Assembly (NCBI RefSeq): GCF_051401765.1
Contig: NW_027480423.1
Location: 10,168,001-10,232,000, forward strand
DNA from: Calliopsis andreniformis
Lineage: Eukaryota > Arthropoda > Insecta > Hymenoptera > Andrenidae
DNA: 64,000 nt
Direction of reading: 5' to 3'
The notes beneath the pieces were generated by a model. That model was not told where the DNA came from and made no database searches. It saw only the letters and a program-made list of their open reading frames with translations. The position numbers and the translations under genes were made by a program. This document shows, one piece after another, positions 25,738 to 38,373 of the stretch; positions within the stretch are counted from its first letter, which is position 1; each line of letters opens with the position of its first letter.

Positions 25738-26601
25738 CTACGGCCGTAGAAGTCAACGCCAGAAGCATAAAATACGATAAAGATGCAACAGCTTTTCCAT
25801 CGTATAAAACGAATAGTTGCAATCAGTGTGAAAGTTATGGTCATTTCTACATTCCGAGCAACCTAGGCTTCACTCTAGGGCGCTGCTCCACCAGATCGAA
25901 TAGTTAGGTCCCTAGAAGTCAACGCCCGAAGCATAAAATACGATATAAATACAACAGCTTTTCCATCGTATAAAACGAATAATTGCAACCAGTGTGGAAG
26001 TTATGGTCATTTCTACGTTCTGGGCAACCTAGGCTTCACTCTAGGGCGGTGCTCCGCCAAACCGAATAGCTAGGGCCTTAGAAGTCAACGCCAGAAGCAT
26101 AAAATACAATAAAGAGGCAAAAGTTTTTCCATCGTATAAAAGGAATAACTGCAAACAGTATGAAAGTACTGGACATTTCTACGTTCCGGGTAACCTAGGT
26201 TTCACTCTAGGGCGTTGCTCCACCAGATCGAATAGTTACGGCCTAAGAAGTCAACGCCAGAAGCATAAAATACGATATAAATACAACAGCTTTTCCATCG
26301 TATAAAACAAGTAATTGCAACCAGTGTGAAAGTTATGGTCATTTCAACGTTCCGGGCTGCCTAGGCTTCACCCTAGGGCGTTGCTCTACCAGACCGAATA
26401 GTTAGGGCCTTAGAAGTCAACGCCCGAAGCATAAAATACGATAAAGATGCAACAGTTTTTCCATCGTATAAAACGAATAATTGCAATCAGTGTGAAAGTT
26501 ATGGTCATTTCTACATTCCGAGCAACCTAGGCTTCACTCTAGGGCGCTGCTCCACCAGATCGAATAGTTAGGTCCTTAGAAGTCAACGTCAGAGGCATAA
26601 A
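25738..26601 (+). repeat. Five-monomer block, copy 2
   Basis: Matches 23,580-24,443 with a handful of substitutions, for example TCATTTCAACG here against TCATTTTAACG in copy 1. The left edge falls inside a TACGGCC motif: upstream sequence reads CATCGAATAGCTACGGCCGTAG here and a different monomer in copy 1. Confidence 0.88.
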
Positions 26602-26879
26602 ATACGATATAAATACAACAGCTTTTCCATCGTATAAAAGGAATAATTGCAAACAGTGTGAAAGTAATGGTCATTTCTACGTTCCGGGCAACCTACGCTT
26701 CACTCTAGGGCGTTGCTCTACCAGATCGAATAGTTAAGGCCTTAGAAGTCAACGCCCGAAGCTTAAAATACAAAATAAATAAAACAGTTTTTCCATCGTA
26801 TAAAACGAAAAATTGCTACCAGTGTGAATGTTATGGTCATTTCTACGTTCCGCGCAATCTGGGCTTTACCCTAGGGCGT

Positions 26880-27490
26880 TGTTCCACCAGATGGAATAGT
26901 TAGGGCCTAAGAAGTCAACGCCAGAAGCGTAAAATACGATATAAAAACAACAGCTTTTCCATCGTATAAAACAAATTATTGCAGCCAGTTTGATAGTGAT
27001 GGTCATTTCTACGTACCGGGCAACCTAGACTTCACACTAGTGCGTTGCTCCACCAGATCGAATAGTTAGGGCCTTAGGAGTCAACGCCCGAAGCATAAAG
27101 TATAAAATAAATAGAACAGTTTTTCCATCGTATAAAACGAATAATTGCTACCAGTGTGAAAGTTATGGTCACTTCTACTTTCCGGGCAACCTAGACTTCA
27201 CCCTAGGGCGTTGTTCCACCAGGTGGAATAGTTAGGGCCGATGTAGTCAACGCCAGAAGCATAAAATACGATATAAATACAACAGCTTTTCCATCGTACA
27301 AAACGAATAATTGCAACCAGTGTGAAAGTTATGGTCATTTCTACGTTCTGGGCAACCTAGGCTTCCCCCTAGGGCGTTGCTCCAACAGATTGCATAGCTA
27401 GGGCCTTAGAAGCCAATGCCCGAAGCATAAAATGCAATAAAAATACAACAGTTTTTCCATCGTATAGCAGGAATAATTTGCAACCAGTGT
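26880..27490 (+). repeat. Block duplicated at 31,027-31,637
   Basis: The offset is 4,147 bp (25 monomers less three bases). Shared markers are GAAGCGTAAAATACG, AAAACAAATTATTGCAGCC, TTCACACTAGTGCG, CACCAGGTGGAATAG and CAACAGATTGCATAG. The match fades at 27,490, where CTTTCCGGAC replaces the ATATCTACATTCCGG form. Confidence 0.82.
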
Positions 27491-28645
27491 GAAAGTTATG
27501 GTCATTTCTACTTTCCGGACAACCTAGACTTCACCCTAGGGCGTTGTTCCACCAGATGGAATGGTTAGGTCCTAAGAAGTCAACGCCAGAAGCATAAAAT
27601 ACGATATAAATACAACAGCTTTTCCATCGTATAAAACAAATACTTGTAACCAGTTTGATAGTGATGGTCATTTCTACGTATCGGGCAACCTAGGCTTCAC
27701 TCTAGGGCGTTGCTCCACCAGATCGAATAGTTAGGGCCTTAGATGTCAACGCCCGAAGCATAAAATATAAAATAAATGGAACAGTTTTTCCATCGTATAA
27801 AACGAAAAATTGCTACCAGTGTGAAAGTTAGGGTCATTTCTACGTTCCGCGCAATCTGGGCTTTACCCTAGTGCGTTGTTCCACCGGATGGAATAGTTAG
27901 GGCCTAAGAAGTCAACGCCAGGAGCATAAAAAACGATATAAATACAACAGCTTTTCCATCGTATAAAACGAATAATTGCAACCAGTGTGGAAGTTATGGT
28001 CATTTCTACGTTCCGGGCAACCTAGGCTTCACTCTAGGGCGATGCTCCACCAAATCGAATAGTTAGGGCCTTAGAAGTCAACGCCCGAAGCATAAAATAT
28101 AAAATAAATAGAACAGTTTTTCCATCGTATAAAACGAATAATTGCTACCAGTGCGAAAGTTATGGTCATTTCTACTTTCCGGGCAACCTAGGCTTCACCC
28201 CAGGGCGTTGTTCCACCAGATGGAATAGTTAGGGCCTAAGAAGTCAACGCCAGAAGCATAAAATACGATATAAATACAACAGCTTTTCCATCGTATAAAA
28301 CAAATAATTGCAACCAGTTTGATAGTGATGGTCACTTCTACGTACCGGGCAACCTAGGCTTCACTCTAGGGCGTTGCTGCACCAGATCGAATAGTTAGGG
28401 CCTTAGAAGTCAACGCCCGAGGCATAAAATATAAAATAAATAGAACAGTTTTTCCATCGTATAAAACGAAAAATTGCTACCAGTGTGAAAGTTATGGTCA
28501 TTTCTACTTTCCGGGCAACCTAGGCTTCACCCTAGGCCGTTGATCTACCAGATCGAATAGTTAGGGCCTAAGAAGTGAACGCCAGAAGCATAAAATACAA
28601 TATAAATACAACAGTTTTTCCATCATATAAAACGAATGATAGCAA
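27491..28645 (+). repeat. Mixed monomers between duplicated blocks
   Basis: Seven monomers, + orientation. Two similar groups can be seen near 27,540-27,880 and 28,210-28,500 (each with ATGGAATAG, then ACAAATAMTTG with TTTGATAGTGATGG, then CGTATCGGGC or CGTACCGGGC), about four monomers apart. No gene or foreign sequence is seen. Confidence 0.72.
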
Positions 28646-30965
28646 CCAGTGTGAAAGTTATGGTCATTTCTACGTTCCGGGCAACCTAGGCTGCACTCTA
28701 GGGCGTTGCTCCTCCAGATCGAATAGTTAGGGAATTAGACGTCAACGCCCGAAACATAAAATACAAAATAAATAAAACAGTTTTTCTATCGTATAAAACG
28801 AAAAATTGCAAACAGTGTGAAAGATATGGACATTTCTACGATTCGGGCTACCTAGGCTTCACTCTATGGCGTTCTTCCACCACATCGAATAGCAACGGCC
28901 TCAGAAGTCAACGCCAGAAGCTTAAATACAATATACATATAACAGTTTTTCCATCGTATAGAACGAATAATAGCAACCAGTGTGAAAGTTATGGTCATTT
29001 CTACGATCCGGGCAACATAGGCTTCACTCTACGGCGATGCTCCACCGTATCAAACAGTTAGCGCCTTAGAAGTCAACGCCCGAAGCATAAAATACAAAAT
29101 AAATAGAACGGTTTTTCCATTGTATAAAACGAATAATTGCTGCCAGTGTAAAAGATATAGTCATTTCTACGTTCCGGGCAACCTAGGCTTCACCCTAGGG
29201 CGTTGTTCCACCAGATGGAATAGTTAGGGCCTAAGAAGTCAACGCCAGAAGCATAAAATACGATATAAATACAACAGCTTTTCCATCGTATAAAACAAAT
29301 AATTGCAACCAGTTTGATAGCGATGGTCATTTCTACGTACCGGACAACCTAGGCTTCACTCTAGGGCGTTGTTCCACCAGATCGAATAGTTAGGGCCTTA
29401 GAAGTCAACGCCCGAAGCATAAAGTACAAAATAAATAGAACAGTTTTTCCATCGTATAAAACGAATAATTGCTACCAGCGTGAAAGTTATGGTGATTTCT
29501 ACGTTCGGGCAACCTAGGTTTCACTCCAGGGCGTTGCTCCACCAGATCGAATAGTTACGGCCTATGAAGTCAACGCCAGAAGCATAAAATACAATATAAA
29601 TACAACAGTTTTTCTATCATATAAAACGAATGATAGCAACCAGTGTGAAAGTTATGGTCATTTCTACCTTCCGCGCAATGTTGGCTTTACCCTAGGGCGT
29701 TGTTCCACCAGATGGAATAGTTAGGGCCTAAGAAGTCAACGCCAGAAGCATAAAACACGATATAAATACAACAGCTTTTCCATCGTATAAAACGAATAAT
29801 TGCAACCAGTGTGAAAGTTATGGTCCTTTCTACATTTCGAGCAACCTAGGCTTCCCTCTAGGCCTTTGCTCCACCTGATCGAATAGTTAGGGCCTCAGAA
29901 GTCAACGCCAGAAGCATAAAATACAATATAAATACTACAGCTTTTCCACCATATAAAACGAGTAATTGCAACCAGTGTGAAAGTTATGGTCATTTCTACG
30001 TTCCGGGCAACCTAGGCTGCACTCTAGGGCGTTGCTCCTCCAGATCGAATAGTTAGGGAATTAGAAGACAACGCCCGAAACATAAAATACAAAATAAATA
30101 AAACAGTTTTTCTATCGTATAAAACGAAAAATTGCAAACAGTGTGAAAGATATGGACATTTCTACGATTCGGGCTACCTAGGCTTCACTCTATGGCGTTC
30201 TTCCACCACATCGAATAGCAACGGCCTCAGAAGTCAACGCCAGAAGCTTAAATACAATATACATATAACAGTTTTTCCATCGTATAAAACGAATAATAGC
30301 AACCAGTGTGAAAGTTATGGTCATTTCTACGATCCGGGCAACATAGGCTTCACTCTACGGCGATGCTCCACCATATCAAACAGTTAGCGCCTTAGAAGTC
30401 AACGCCCGAAGCATAAAGTACAAAATAAATAGAACAGTTTTTCGATCGTATAAAACGAATAATTGCTACCAGTGTGAAAGTTATGGTCATTTCTACGTTC
30501 GGGCAACCTAGGTTTCACTCCAGGGCGTTGCTCCACCAGATCGAATAGTTACGGCCTATGAAGTCAACGCCAGAAGCATAAAATACAATATAAATACAAC
30601 AGTTTTTCTATCATATAAAACGAATGATAGCAACCAGTGTGAAAGTTATGGTCATTTCTACCTTCCGCGCAATCTTGGCTTTACCCTAGGGCGTTGTTCC
30701 ACCAGATGGAATAGTTAGGGCCTAAGAAGTCAACGCCAGAAGCATAAAACACGATATAAATACAACAGCTTTTCCATCGTATAAAACGAATAATTGCAAC
30801 CAGTGTGAAAGTTATTGTCCTTTCTACATTTCGAGCAACCTAGGCTTCACTCTAGGGCTTTGCTCCACCTGATCGAATAGTTAGGGCCTTAGAAGTCAAC
30901 GCCAGAAGCATAAAATACAATATAAATACTACAGCTTTTCCACCATATAAAAGGAATAATTGCAA
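28646..30965 (+). repeat. Eight-monomer tandem duplication; second copy lacks two monomers
   Basis: Copy 1 runs 28,646-29,971 (1,326 bp) and copy 2 runs 29,972-30,965 (994 bp). The left part matches at an offset of 1,326 bp (GGCTGCACTCTAGGG, GTTAGGGAATTAGA, CCCGAAACATAAAATAC, CGATTCGGGCTACC). The right part matches at 994 bp (ACGTTCGGGCAACC with a shared two-base deletion, TTTTCTATCATATAAAACG, CTACAGCTTTTCCACC). The 332-bp step is exactly two monomers missing from copy 2. Confidence 0.87.
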
Positions 30966-31026
30966 CCAGTATGAAAGTTATGGTCATTTCTGCTTTCCGG
31001 ACAACCTATGCTTCACCCTAGGCCGT

Positions 31027-31637
31027 TGTTCCACCAGATGGAATAGTTAGGGCCTAAGAAGTCAACGCCAGAAGCGTAAAATACGATATAAAAACAACAG
31101 CTTTTCCATCGTATAAAACAAATTATTGCAGCCAGTTTGATAGTGATGGTCATTTCTACGTACCGGGCAACCTAGACTTCACACTAGTGCGTTGCTCCAC
31201 CAGATCGAATAGCTAGGGCCTTAGGAGTCAACGCCCGAAGCATAAAGTATAAAATAAATAGAACAGTTTTTCCATCGTATAAAACGAATAATTGCTACCA
31301 GTGTGAAAGTTATGGTCACTTCTACTTTCCGGGCAACCTAGACTTCACCCTAGGGCGTTGTTCCACCAGGTGGAATAGTTAGGGCCTAAGTAGTCAACGC
31401 CAGAAGCATAAAATACGATATAAATACAACAGCTTTTCCATCGTACAAAACGAATAATTGCAACCAGTGTGAAAGTTATGGTCATTTCTACGTTCTGGGC
31501 AACCTAGGCTTCCCCCTAGGGCGTTGCTCCAACAGATTGCATAGCTAGGGCCTTAGAAGCCAATGCCCGAAGCATAAAATGCAATAAAAATACAACAGTT
31601 TTTCCATCGTATAGCAGGAATAATTTGCAACCAGTGT
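31027..31637 (+). repeat. Copy 2 of the 26.9-27.5 kb block
   Basis: Matches 26,880-27,490. Differences are few, for example AATAGCTAGGG here against AATAGTTAGGG, and CTAAGTAGTC here against GATGTAGTC. It abuts the start of the 1,827-bp tandem duplication. Confidence 0.82.
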
Positions 31638-31660
31638 GAAGGTTATGGTCATATCTACAT

Positions 31661-33487
31661 TCCGGGCAACCTAGGCATCACTGTAGGGCGTTGCTCCAGC
31701 AGATCGGATAGTTAGGTCCTTAGAAGTCAACGCCAGAAGCATAAAATACAATATAAATACAACAGTTTTTCCATCGTATAAAACGAATAATTGCAACCAG
31801 TTTGAAAGTGATGGGCATTCCTACGTACCGGGCAACCTAGGCTTCACTCTAGGGCGTTTCTCCACCAGATCGAATAGTTAGGGCCTTAGAAGTCAACGCC
31901 CGAAGCATAAAGTATAAAATAAATAGAACTGTTTTTCCATCGTATAAAACGAATAATTGCAACCAGTGTGCAAGTTAAGGTCATTTCTACTTTCCGGGCA
32001 ACCTAGACTTCACCCTAGGGCGTTGTTCCACCAGATGGAATAGTTAGGGCCTAAGAAGTCAACGCCAGAAGCATAAAATAGGATATAAATACAACAGCTT
32101 TTCCATCGTATAAAACGAATAGTTGCAACCAGTGTGAAAGTTATGGTCATTTCTACGTTCCTGGCAACCTAGGCTTCCCACTAGGGCGTTGCTCTAACAG
32201 ATTGCATAGCTAGGGCCTTAGAAGCCAATGCCCGAAGCATAAAATGCAATAAAAATACAACAGTTTTTCCATCGTATAGCAGGAATAATTTGCAACCAGT
32301 GTGAAGGTTATGGTCATATCCACGTTCCGGGCAGCCTAGGCATCACTGTAGGGCGTTGCTCCACCAGATCGAATAGTTAGGTCCTTAGAAGTCAACGCCA
32401 GAAGCATAAAATACAATATAAATACAACAGTTTTTCCCTCGTATAAAACGAATAATTGCAACCAGTTTGAAAGTGATGGTCATTTCTACGTTCCGGGTAA
32501 CCTAGGCCTCACTCTAGGGCGTTGCTCCAACAGATTGAATAGTTAGGGCCTTAGAAGTCAGCGCCCGAAGCATAAAATGCAATAAAAATACAACAGTTTT
32601 TCCATCGTATAACAGGATTAATTGCAACCAGTTTGAAAGTGTTGGTCATTTCTACGTCACGGGCAACCTAGGCTTCACTCTAGGGCGTTGCTCCACCATA
32701 TCAAACAGTTAGGGCCTAACAAGTGAACGCCAGAAGCATAAAATACAATATAAATACAACAGTTTTTCCATCGTATAAAACGAATAATTGCTACCAGTGT
32801 AAAAGTTATGGTCATTTCTGCGTTCCGGGCAGCCTAGGCTTCACTCTAGGGCGGAGCTCCACCATATCGAATAGCTACGGCCTTAGAAGCCTACGCCTGA
32901 AGCATAAAATACAATAAAAATACAACGGTCTTTTCATCGTATAACAGGAATAATTGCAACAAGCGTGAAAGTAATGATCATTTCGGCGTTTCGGGCATCC
33001 TAGTCTTAACTCTGAGGCATTGCTCCACCAGATCGACTAGTTAGGGCCTAAGAAGTCAACGCCAGAAGCATAAAATACCATATAAATACAACAGTTTTTC
33101 CATTGTATAAAACGAATAATTGCTACCAGTGTAAAAGTTATGGTCATTTCTACGTTCCGGGCAACCTAGGCTTCACCCTAGGGCGTTGTTCCACCAGATT
33201 GAATAGTTAGGGCCTAAAAAGTGAACGCCAGAAGCATAAAATACAATATAAAAACAACAGTTTTTCCATCGTATAAAACGAATAATTGCAGCCAGTGTGA
33301 TGGTTATGGTCATTTCTACATTCCGAGCAACCTAGGCTTCACTCTAGGGCGTTGCTCCAACAGATTGAATAGTTAGGGCCTTAGAAGTCAACGCACAAAG
33401 CATAAAATGCAATAAAAATACAACAGTTTTTCCATCGTATAACAGGATTAATTGCAACCAGTTTGAAAGTGATGGTCATTTCTACGT
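31661..33487 (+). repeat. 1,827-bp, 11-monomer higher-order unit, copy 1
   Basis: The block begins within GGGCAACCTAGGCATCACTG and ends within TTTCTACGTTTC. It matches the next 1,827 bp almost base for base. Eleven monomers would be 1,826 bp; the extra base is the T in AATAATTTGC. Differences seen by eye include CCTGGCAACC near 32,160 against CCGGGCAACC, and CTAAAAAGTGAACG near 33,215 against CTAAGAAGTGAACG. Confidence 0.93.
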
Positions 33488-35320
33488 TTCGGGCAACCTA
33501 GGCATCACTGTAGGGCGTTGCTCCAGCAGATCGGATAGTTAGGTCCTTAGAAGTCAACGCCAGAAGCATAAAATACAATATAAATACAACAGTTTTTCCA
33601 TCGTATAAAACGAATAATTGCAACCAGTTTGAAAGTGATGGGCATTCCTACGTACCGGGCAACCTAGGCTTCACTCTAGGGCGTTTCTCCACCAGATCGA
33701 ATAGTTAGGGCCTTAGAAGTCAACGCCCGAAGCATAAAGTATAAAATAAATAGAACTGTTTTTCCATCGTATAAAACGAATAATTGCAACCAGTGTGCAA
33801 GTTAAGGTCATTTCTACTTTCCGGGCAACCTAGACTTCACCCTAGGGCGTTGTTCCACCAGATGGAATAGTTAGGGCCTAAGAAGTCAACGCCAGAAGCA
33901 TAAAATAGGATATAAATACAACAGCTTTTCCATCGTATAAAACGAATAGTTGCAACCAGTGTGAAAGTTATGGTCATTTCTACGTTCCGGGCAACCTAGG
34001 CTTCCCACTAGGGCGTTGCTCTAACAGATTGCATAGCTAGGGCCTTAGAAGCCAATGCCCGAAGCATAAAATGCAATAAAAATACAACAGTTTTTCCATC
34101 GTATAGCAGGAATAATTTGCAACCAGTGTGAAGGTTATGGTCATATCCACGTTCCGGGCAGCCTAGGCATCACTGTAGGGCGTTGCTCCACCAGATCGAA
34201 TAGTTAGGTCCTTAGAAGTCAACGCCAGAAGCATAAAATACAATATAAATACAACAGTTTTTCCCTCGTATAAAACGAATAATTGCAACCAGTTTGAAAG
34301 TGATGGTCATTTCTACGTTCCGGGTAACCTAGGCCTCACTCTAGGGCGTTGCTCCAACAGATTGAATAGTTAGGGCCTTAGAAGTCAGCGCCCGAAGCAT
34401 AAAATGCAATAAAAATACAACAGTTTTTCCATCGTATAACAGGATTAATTGCAACCAGTTTGAAAGTGTTGGTCATTTCTACGTCACGGGCAACCTAGGC
34501 TTCACTCTAGGGCGTTGCTCCACCATATCAAACAGTTAGGGCCTAACAAGTGAACGCCAGAAGCATAAAATACAATATAAATACAACAGTTTTTCCATCG
34601 TATAAAACGAATAATTGCTACCAGTGTAAAAGTTATGGTCATTTCTGCGTTCCGGGCAGCCTAGGCTTCACTCTAGGGCGGAGCTCCACCATATCGAATA
34701 GCTACGGCCTTAGAAGCCTACGCCTGAAGCATAAAATACAATAAAAATACAACGGTCTTTTCATCGTATAACAGGAATAATTGCAACAAGCGTGAAAGTA
34801 ATGATCATTTCGGCGTTTCGGGCATCCTAGTCTTAACTCTGAGGCATTGCTCCACCAGATCGACTAGTTAGGGCCTAAGAAGTCAACGCCAGAAGCATAA
34901 AATACCATATAAATACAACAGTTTTTCCATTGTATAAAACGAATAATTGCTACCAGTGTAAAAGTTATGGTCATTTCTACGTTCCGGGCAACCTAGGCTT
35001 CACCCTAGGGCGTTGTTCCACCAGATTGAATAGTTAGGGCCTAAGAAGTGAACGCCAGAAGCATAAAATACAATATAAAAACAACAGTTTTTCCATCGTA
35101 TAAAACGAATAATTGCAGCCAGTGTGATGGTTATGGTCATTTCTACATTCCGAGCAACCTAGGCTTCACTCTAGGGCGTTGCTCCAACAGATTGAATAGT
35201 TAGGGCCTTAGAAGTCAACGCACAAAGCATAAAATGCAATAAAAATACAACAGTTTTTCCATCGTATAACAGGATTAATTGCAACCAGTTTGAAAGTGAT
35301 GGTCATTTCTACGTTTCGGG
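33488..35320 (+). repeat. 1,827-bp, 11-monomer higher-order unit, copy 2
   Basis: A directly adjacent near-identical copy of 31,661-33,487. The repeat ends shortly after TTTCTACGTTTCGGGCAACC, where the sequence continues GCTTCACTC in place of the CATCACTG that starts each unit. The near absence of differences makes this among the youngest duplications in the forward domain. Confidence 0.93.
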
Positions 35321-36172
35321 CAACCTAGGCTTCACTCTAGGGCGTTGCTCCACTAGATCGAATAGCTAGGGCCATAGATGTCAACGCCAGAAGCATAAAA
35401 TACGATATAAATACAACAGCTTTTCCATCGTATAAAAGGAATAATTGCAAACAGTGTGAAAGTAATGGTCATTTCTACGTTCCGGGCAACCTAGGCTTCA
35501 CTCTAGGGCGTTGCTCCACCAGATCAAACAGTTAGGGCCTTAGAAGTCAACGCCCGAAGCATAAAATACAAAATAAATAGAACAGTTTTTCCATTGTATA
35601 AAACGAATAATTGCTACCAGTGTAAAAGTTATGGTCATTTCTACGTTCCGGGCAACCTAGGCTTCACCCTAGGGCGTTGTTCCACCAGATCGAATAGTTA
35701 GGGCCTAAGAAGTGAACGCCAGAAGCATAAAATACAATATAAATACAACAGATTTTCCATCATATAAAACGAATAATTGCAACCAGTGTGAAAGCTATGG
35801 TCATTTCTACATTCCGAGCAACCTAGGCTTCACTCTAGGGCGTTGCTCCAACAGGTTGAAGAGTCATGGCCTTATAAGTCAACGCCCGAAGCATAAAATG
35901 CAATAAAAATACAACAGTTTTTCCATCCTATAACAGGATTAATTGCAACCAGTTTGAATGTGATGGTCTTTTCTACGTTCCGGGCAACCTAGGCTTCACT
36001 CCAGGGCGTTGCTCCACTAGATCGAATAGTTAGGGCCTAAGAAGTCAACGCCAGTAGCATAAAATACGATATAAATTCAACAGCTTTTCCATCGTATAAA
36101 ACGAATAATGGTAACCAGTGTGAAAGTTATGGTCATTTCTACGTTCCGGTCAACCTAGGCTTCACTCTAGGA
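34922..36172 (+). repeat. Seven-monomer block, copy 1 of 3
   Basis: Matches 37,246-38,373 (offset 2,324, exactly 14 monomers) and 42,885-44,130 (offset 7,963). Markers are GCTACCAGTGTAAAAG, GCAGCCAGTGTG, ACGCACAAAGC, GGGCCATAGATGTC, AGGTTGAAGAGTCATGGCC or AGATTGAAGAGTCAGGGCC, and TTTGAATGTGATGGTC. It overlaps the end of the 1,827-bp unit. Confidence 0.85.
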
Positions 36173-36204
36173 CGTTGCTCCACCAGATCGAATAGTTAGG
36201 GCCT

Positions 36205-36680
36205 AAGAAGTCAACGCCAAAAGAATAAAATACGATATAAGTACAACAGTTTTTCCATCGTATAAAATGAATGATTGCGAACATTGTGAAAGTAATGGTC
36301 ATTTCTACGTGCCTGGCAACCTACGCGTCACTCTAGGGCGTTGCTGCTCCACATCTGATAGCTACGGCCTTAGAAGTTAACGCCGGAAGCATAAAATACA
36401 ATATAAATACAACAGCTTCGCCATCGTATAAAATGAATAATTGCAAACAGTGTGAAGGTAATGGTCATTTCTACGTTCCGAGCAACCTAGGCTTCACTCT
36501 AGGGCGTTGCTCCACCAGATCGAATAGTTAGGGCCTAAGAAGTCAACGCCAGAAGCATAAAATACGATATAAATACAACAGCTTTTCCATCGTAGAAAAC
36601 GATTAATGGCAACCAGTGCGAATGTTATGGTCATTTCTACGTTCCGGGAAAGCTAGGCTTCAGTCTAGGGCCTTCCTCCA
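36205..36680 (+). repeat. Three-monomer block duplicated at 40,021-40,496
   Basis: The offset is 3,816 bp (23 monomers less two bases). Shared rare features are CCAAAAGAATAAAATACG, GAATGATTGCGAACATTG, ACGTGCCTGGCAACC, GTTGCTGCTCCACATCTG and GAAAACGATTAATGGC. It ends at CCTTCCTCCAC. The GAAAACGATTAATGGC monomer recurs at about 45,875 and 48,861. Confidence 0.85.
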
Positions 36681-37245
36681 CTAGATCGAATAGCTAGGGC
36701 CATAGATGTCAACGCCAGAAGCATAAAATACGATATAAATACAACAGCTTTTCCATCGTATAAAAGGAATAATTGCAAACAGTGTGAAAGTAATGGTCAT
36801 TTCTACGTTCCGGGCAACCTAGGCTTCACTCTAGGGCGTTGCTCCACCAGATCAAACAGTTAGGGCCTTAGAAGTCAACGCCCGAAGCATAAAATACAAA
36901 ATAAATAGAACAGTTTTTCCATTGTATAAAAGGAATAATTGCAAACAGTGTGGAAGTAATTGTCATTTCTATATTCTGAGCAACCTAGGCTTCACCCAAG
37001 GGCGTTGCTCCACCAGATCAAACAGATAGGTCCTTAGATGTCAACGCCAGAAGCATACAATACGATATAAATACAACAGCTTTTCCATGGTATAACAGGA
37101 TTAATTGCAACCAGTTTGAAAGTGATGGTCATTTCGACGTTCCGGGCAGCCTAGACTTCACTCTAGGGCGTTGCTCCACTAGATCGAATAGCTAGGGCCT
37201 TAGAAGACAACGCCAGAGGCATAAAATACAATATAAATACAACAG

Positions 37246-38373
37246 CTTTTCCATTGTATAAAACGAATAATTGCTACCAGTGTAAAAGTTATGGTCATTT
37301 CTACGTTCCGGGCAACCTAGGCTTCACCCTAGGGCGTTGTTCCACCAGATCGAATAGTTAGGGCCTAAGAAGTGAACGCCAGAAGCATAAAATACAATAT
37401 AAATACAACAGTTTTTCCATCGTATAAAACGAATAATTGCAGCCAGTGTGATGGTTATGGTCATTTCTACATTCCGAGCAACCTAGGCTTCACTCTAGGG
37501 CGTTGCTCCAACAGATTGAATAGTTAGGGCCTTAGAAGTCAACGCACAAAGCATAAAATGCAATAAAAATACAACAGTTTTTCCATCGTATAACAGGATT
37601 AATTGCAACCAGTTTGAAAGTGATGGTCATTTCTACGTTCCGGGCAACCTAGGCTTCACTCTAGGGCGTTGCTCCACTAGATCGAATAGCTAGGGCCATA
37701 GATGTCAACGCCAGAAGCATAAAATACGATATAAATACAACAGCTTTTCCATCGTATAAAAGGAATAATTGCAAACAGTGTGAAAGTAATGGTGATTTCT
37801 ACGTTCCGGGCAACCTAGGCTTCACTCTAGGGCGTTGCTCCACCAGATCAAACAGTTAGGGCCTTAGAAGTCAACGCCCGAAGCATAAAATACAAAATAA
37901 ATAGAACAGTTTTTCCATTGTATAAAACGAATAATTGCTACCAGTGTAAAAGTTATGGTCATTTCTACGTTCCGGGCAACCTAGGCTTCACCCTAGGGCG
38001 TTGTTCCACCAGATCGAATAGTTAGGGCCTAAGAAGTGAACGCCAGAAGCATAAAATTCAATATAAATACAACAGATTTTCCATCATATAAAACGAATAA
38101 TTGCAACCAGTGTGAAAGCTATGGTCATTTCTACATTCCGAGCAACCTAGGCTTCACTCTAGGGCGTTGCTCCAACAGATTGAAGAGTCAGGGCCTTATA
38201 AGTCAACGCCCGAAGCATAAAATGCAATAAAAATACAACAGTTTTTCCATCGTATAACAGGATTAATTGCAACCAGTTTGAATGTGATGGTCTTTTCTAT
38301 GTTCCGGGCAACCTAGGCTTCACTCTAGGGCGTTGCTCCACTAGATCGAATAGTTAGGGCCTAAGAAGTCAAC
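37246..38373 (+). repeat. Seven-monomer block, copy 2 of 3
   Basis: Matches 34,922-36,049 at exactly 14 monomers. It parts from the other copies at about 38,374, where AAGAAGCATAATATAC replaces the CAGAAGCATAAAATACG form. One substitution is GGTGATTTC at 37,792 against GGTCATTTC in the other copies. Confidence 0.85.

Noticed and set aside
32723..32917. Repeated small protein with C-x2-C-like residues (NCYQCKSYGHF and relatives)
   Set aside because: The cysteine pattern comes from the conserved AATTGCAACCAGTGTGAA part of the monomer. It resembles a zinc-knuckle spacing only superficially and occurs in the same DNA in every monomer, usually interrupted by stops.
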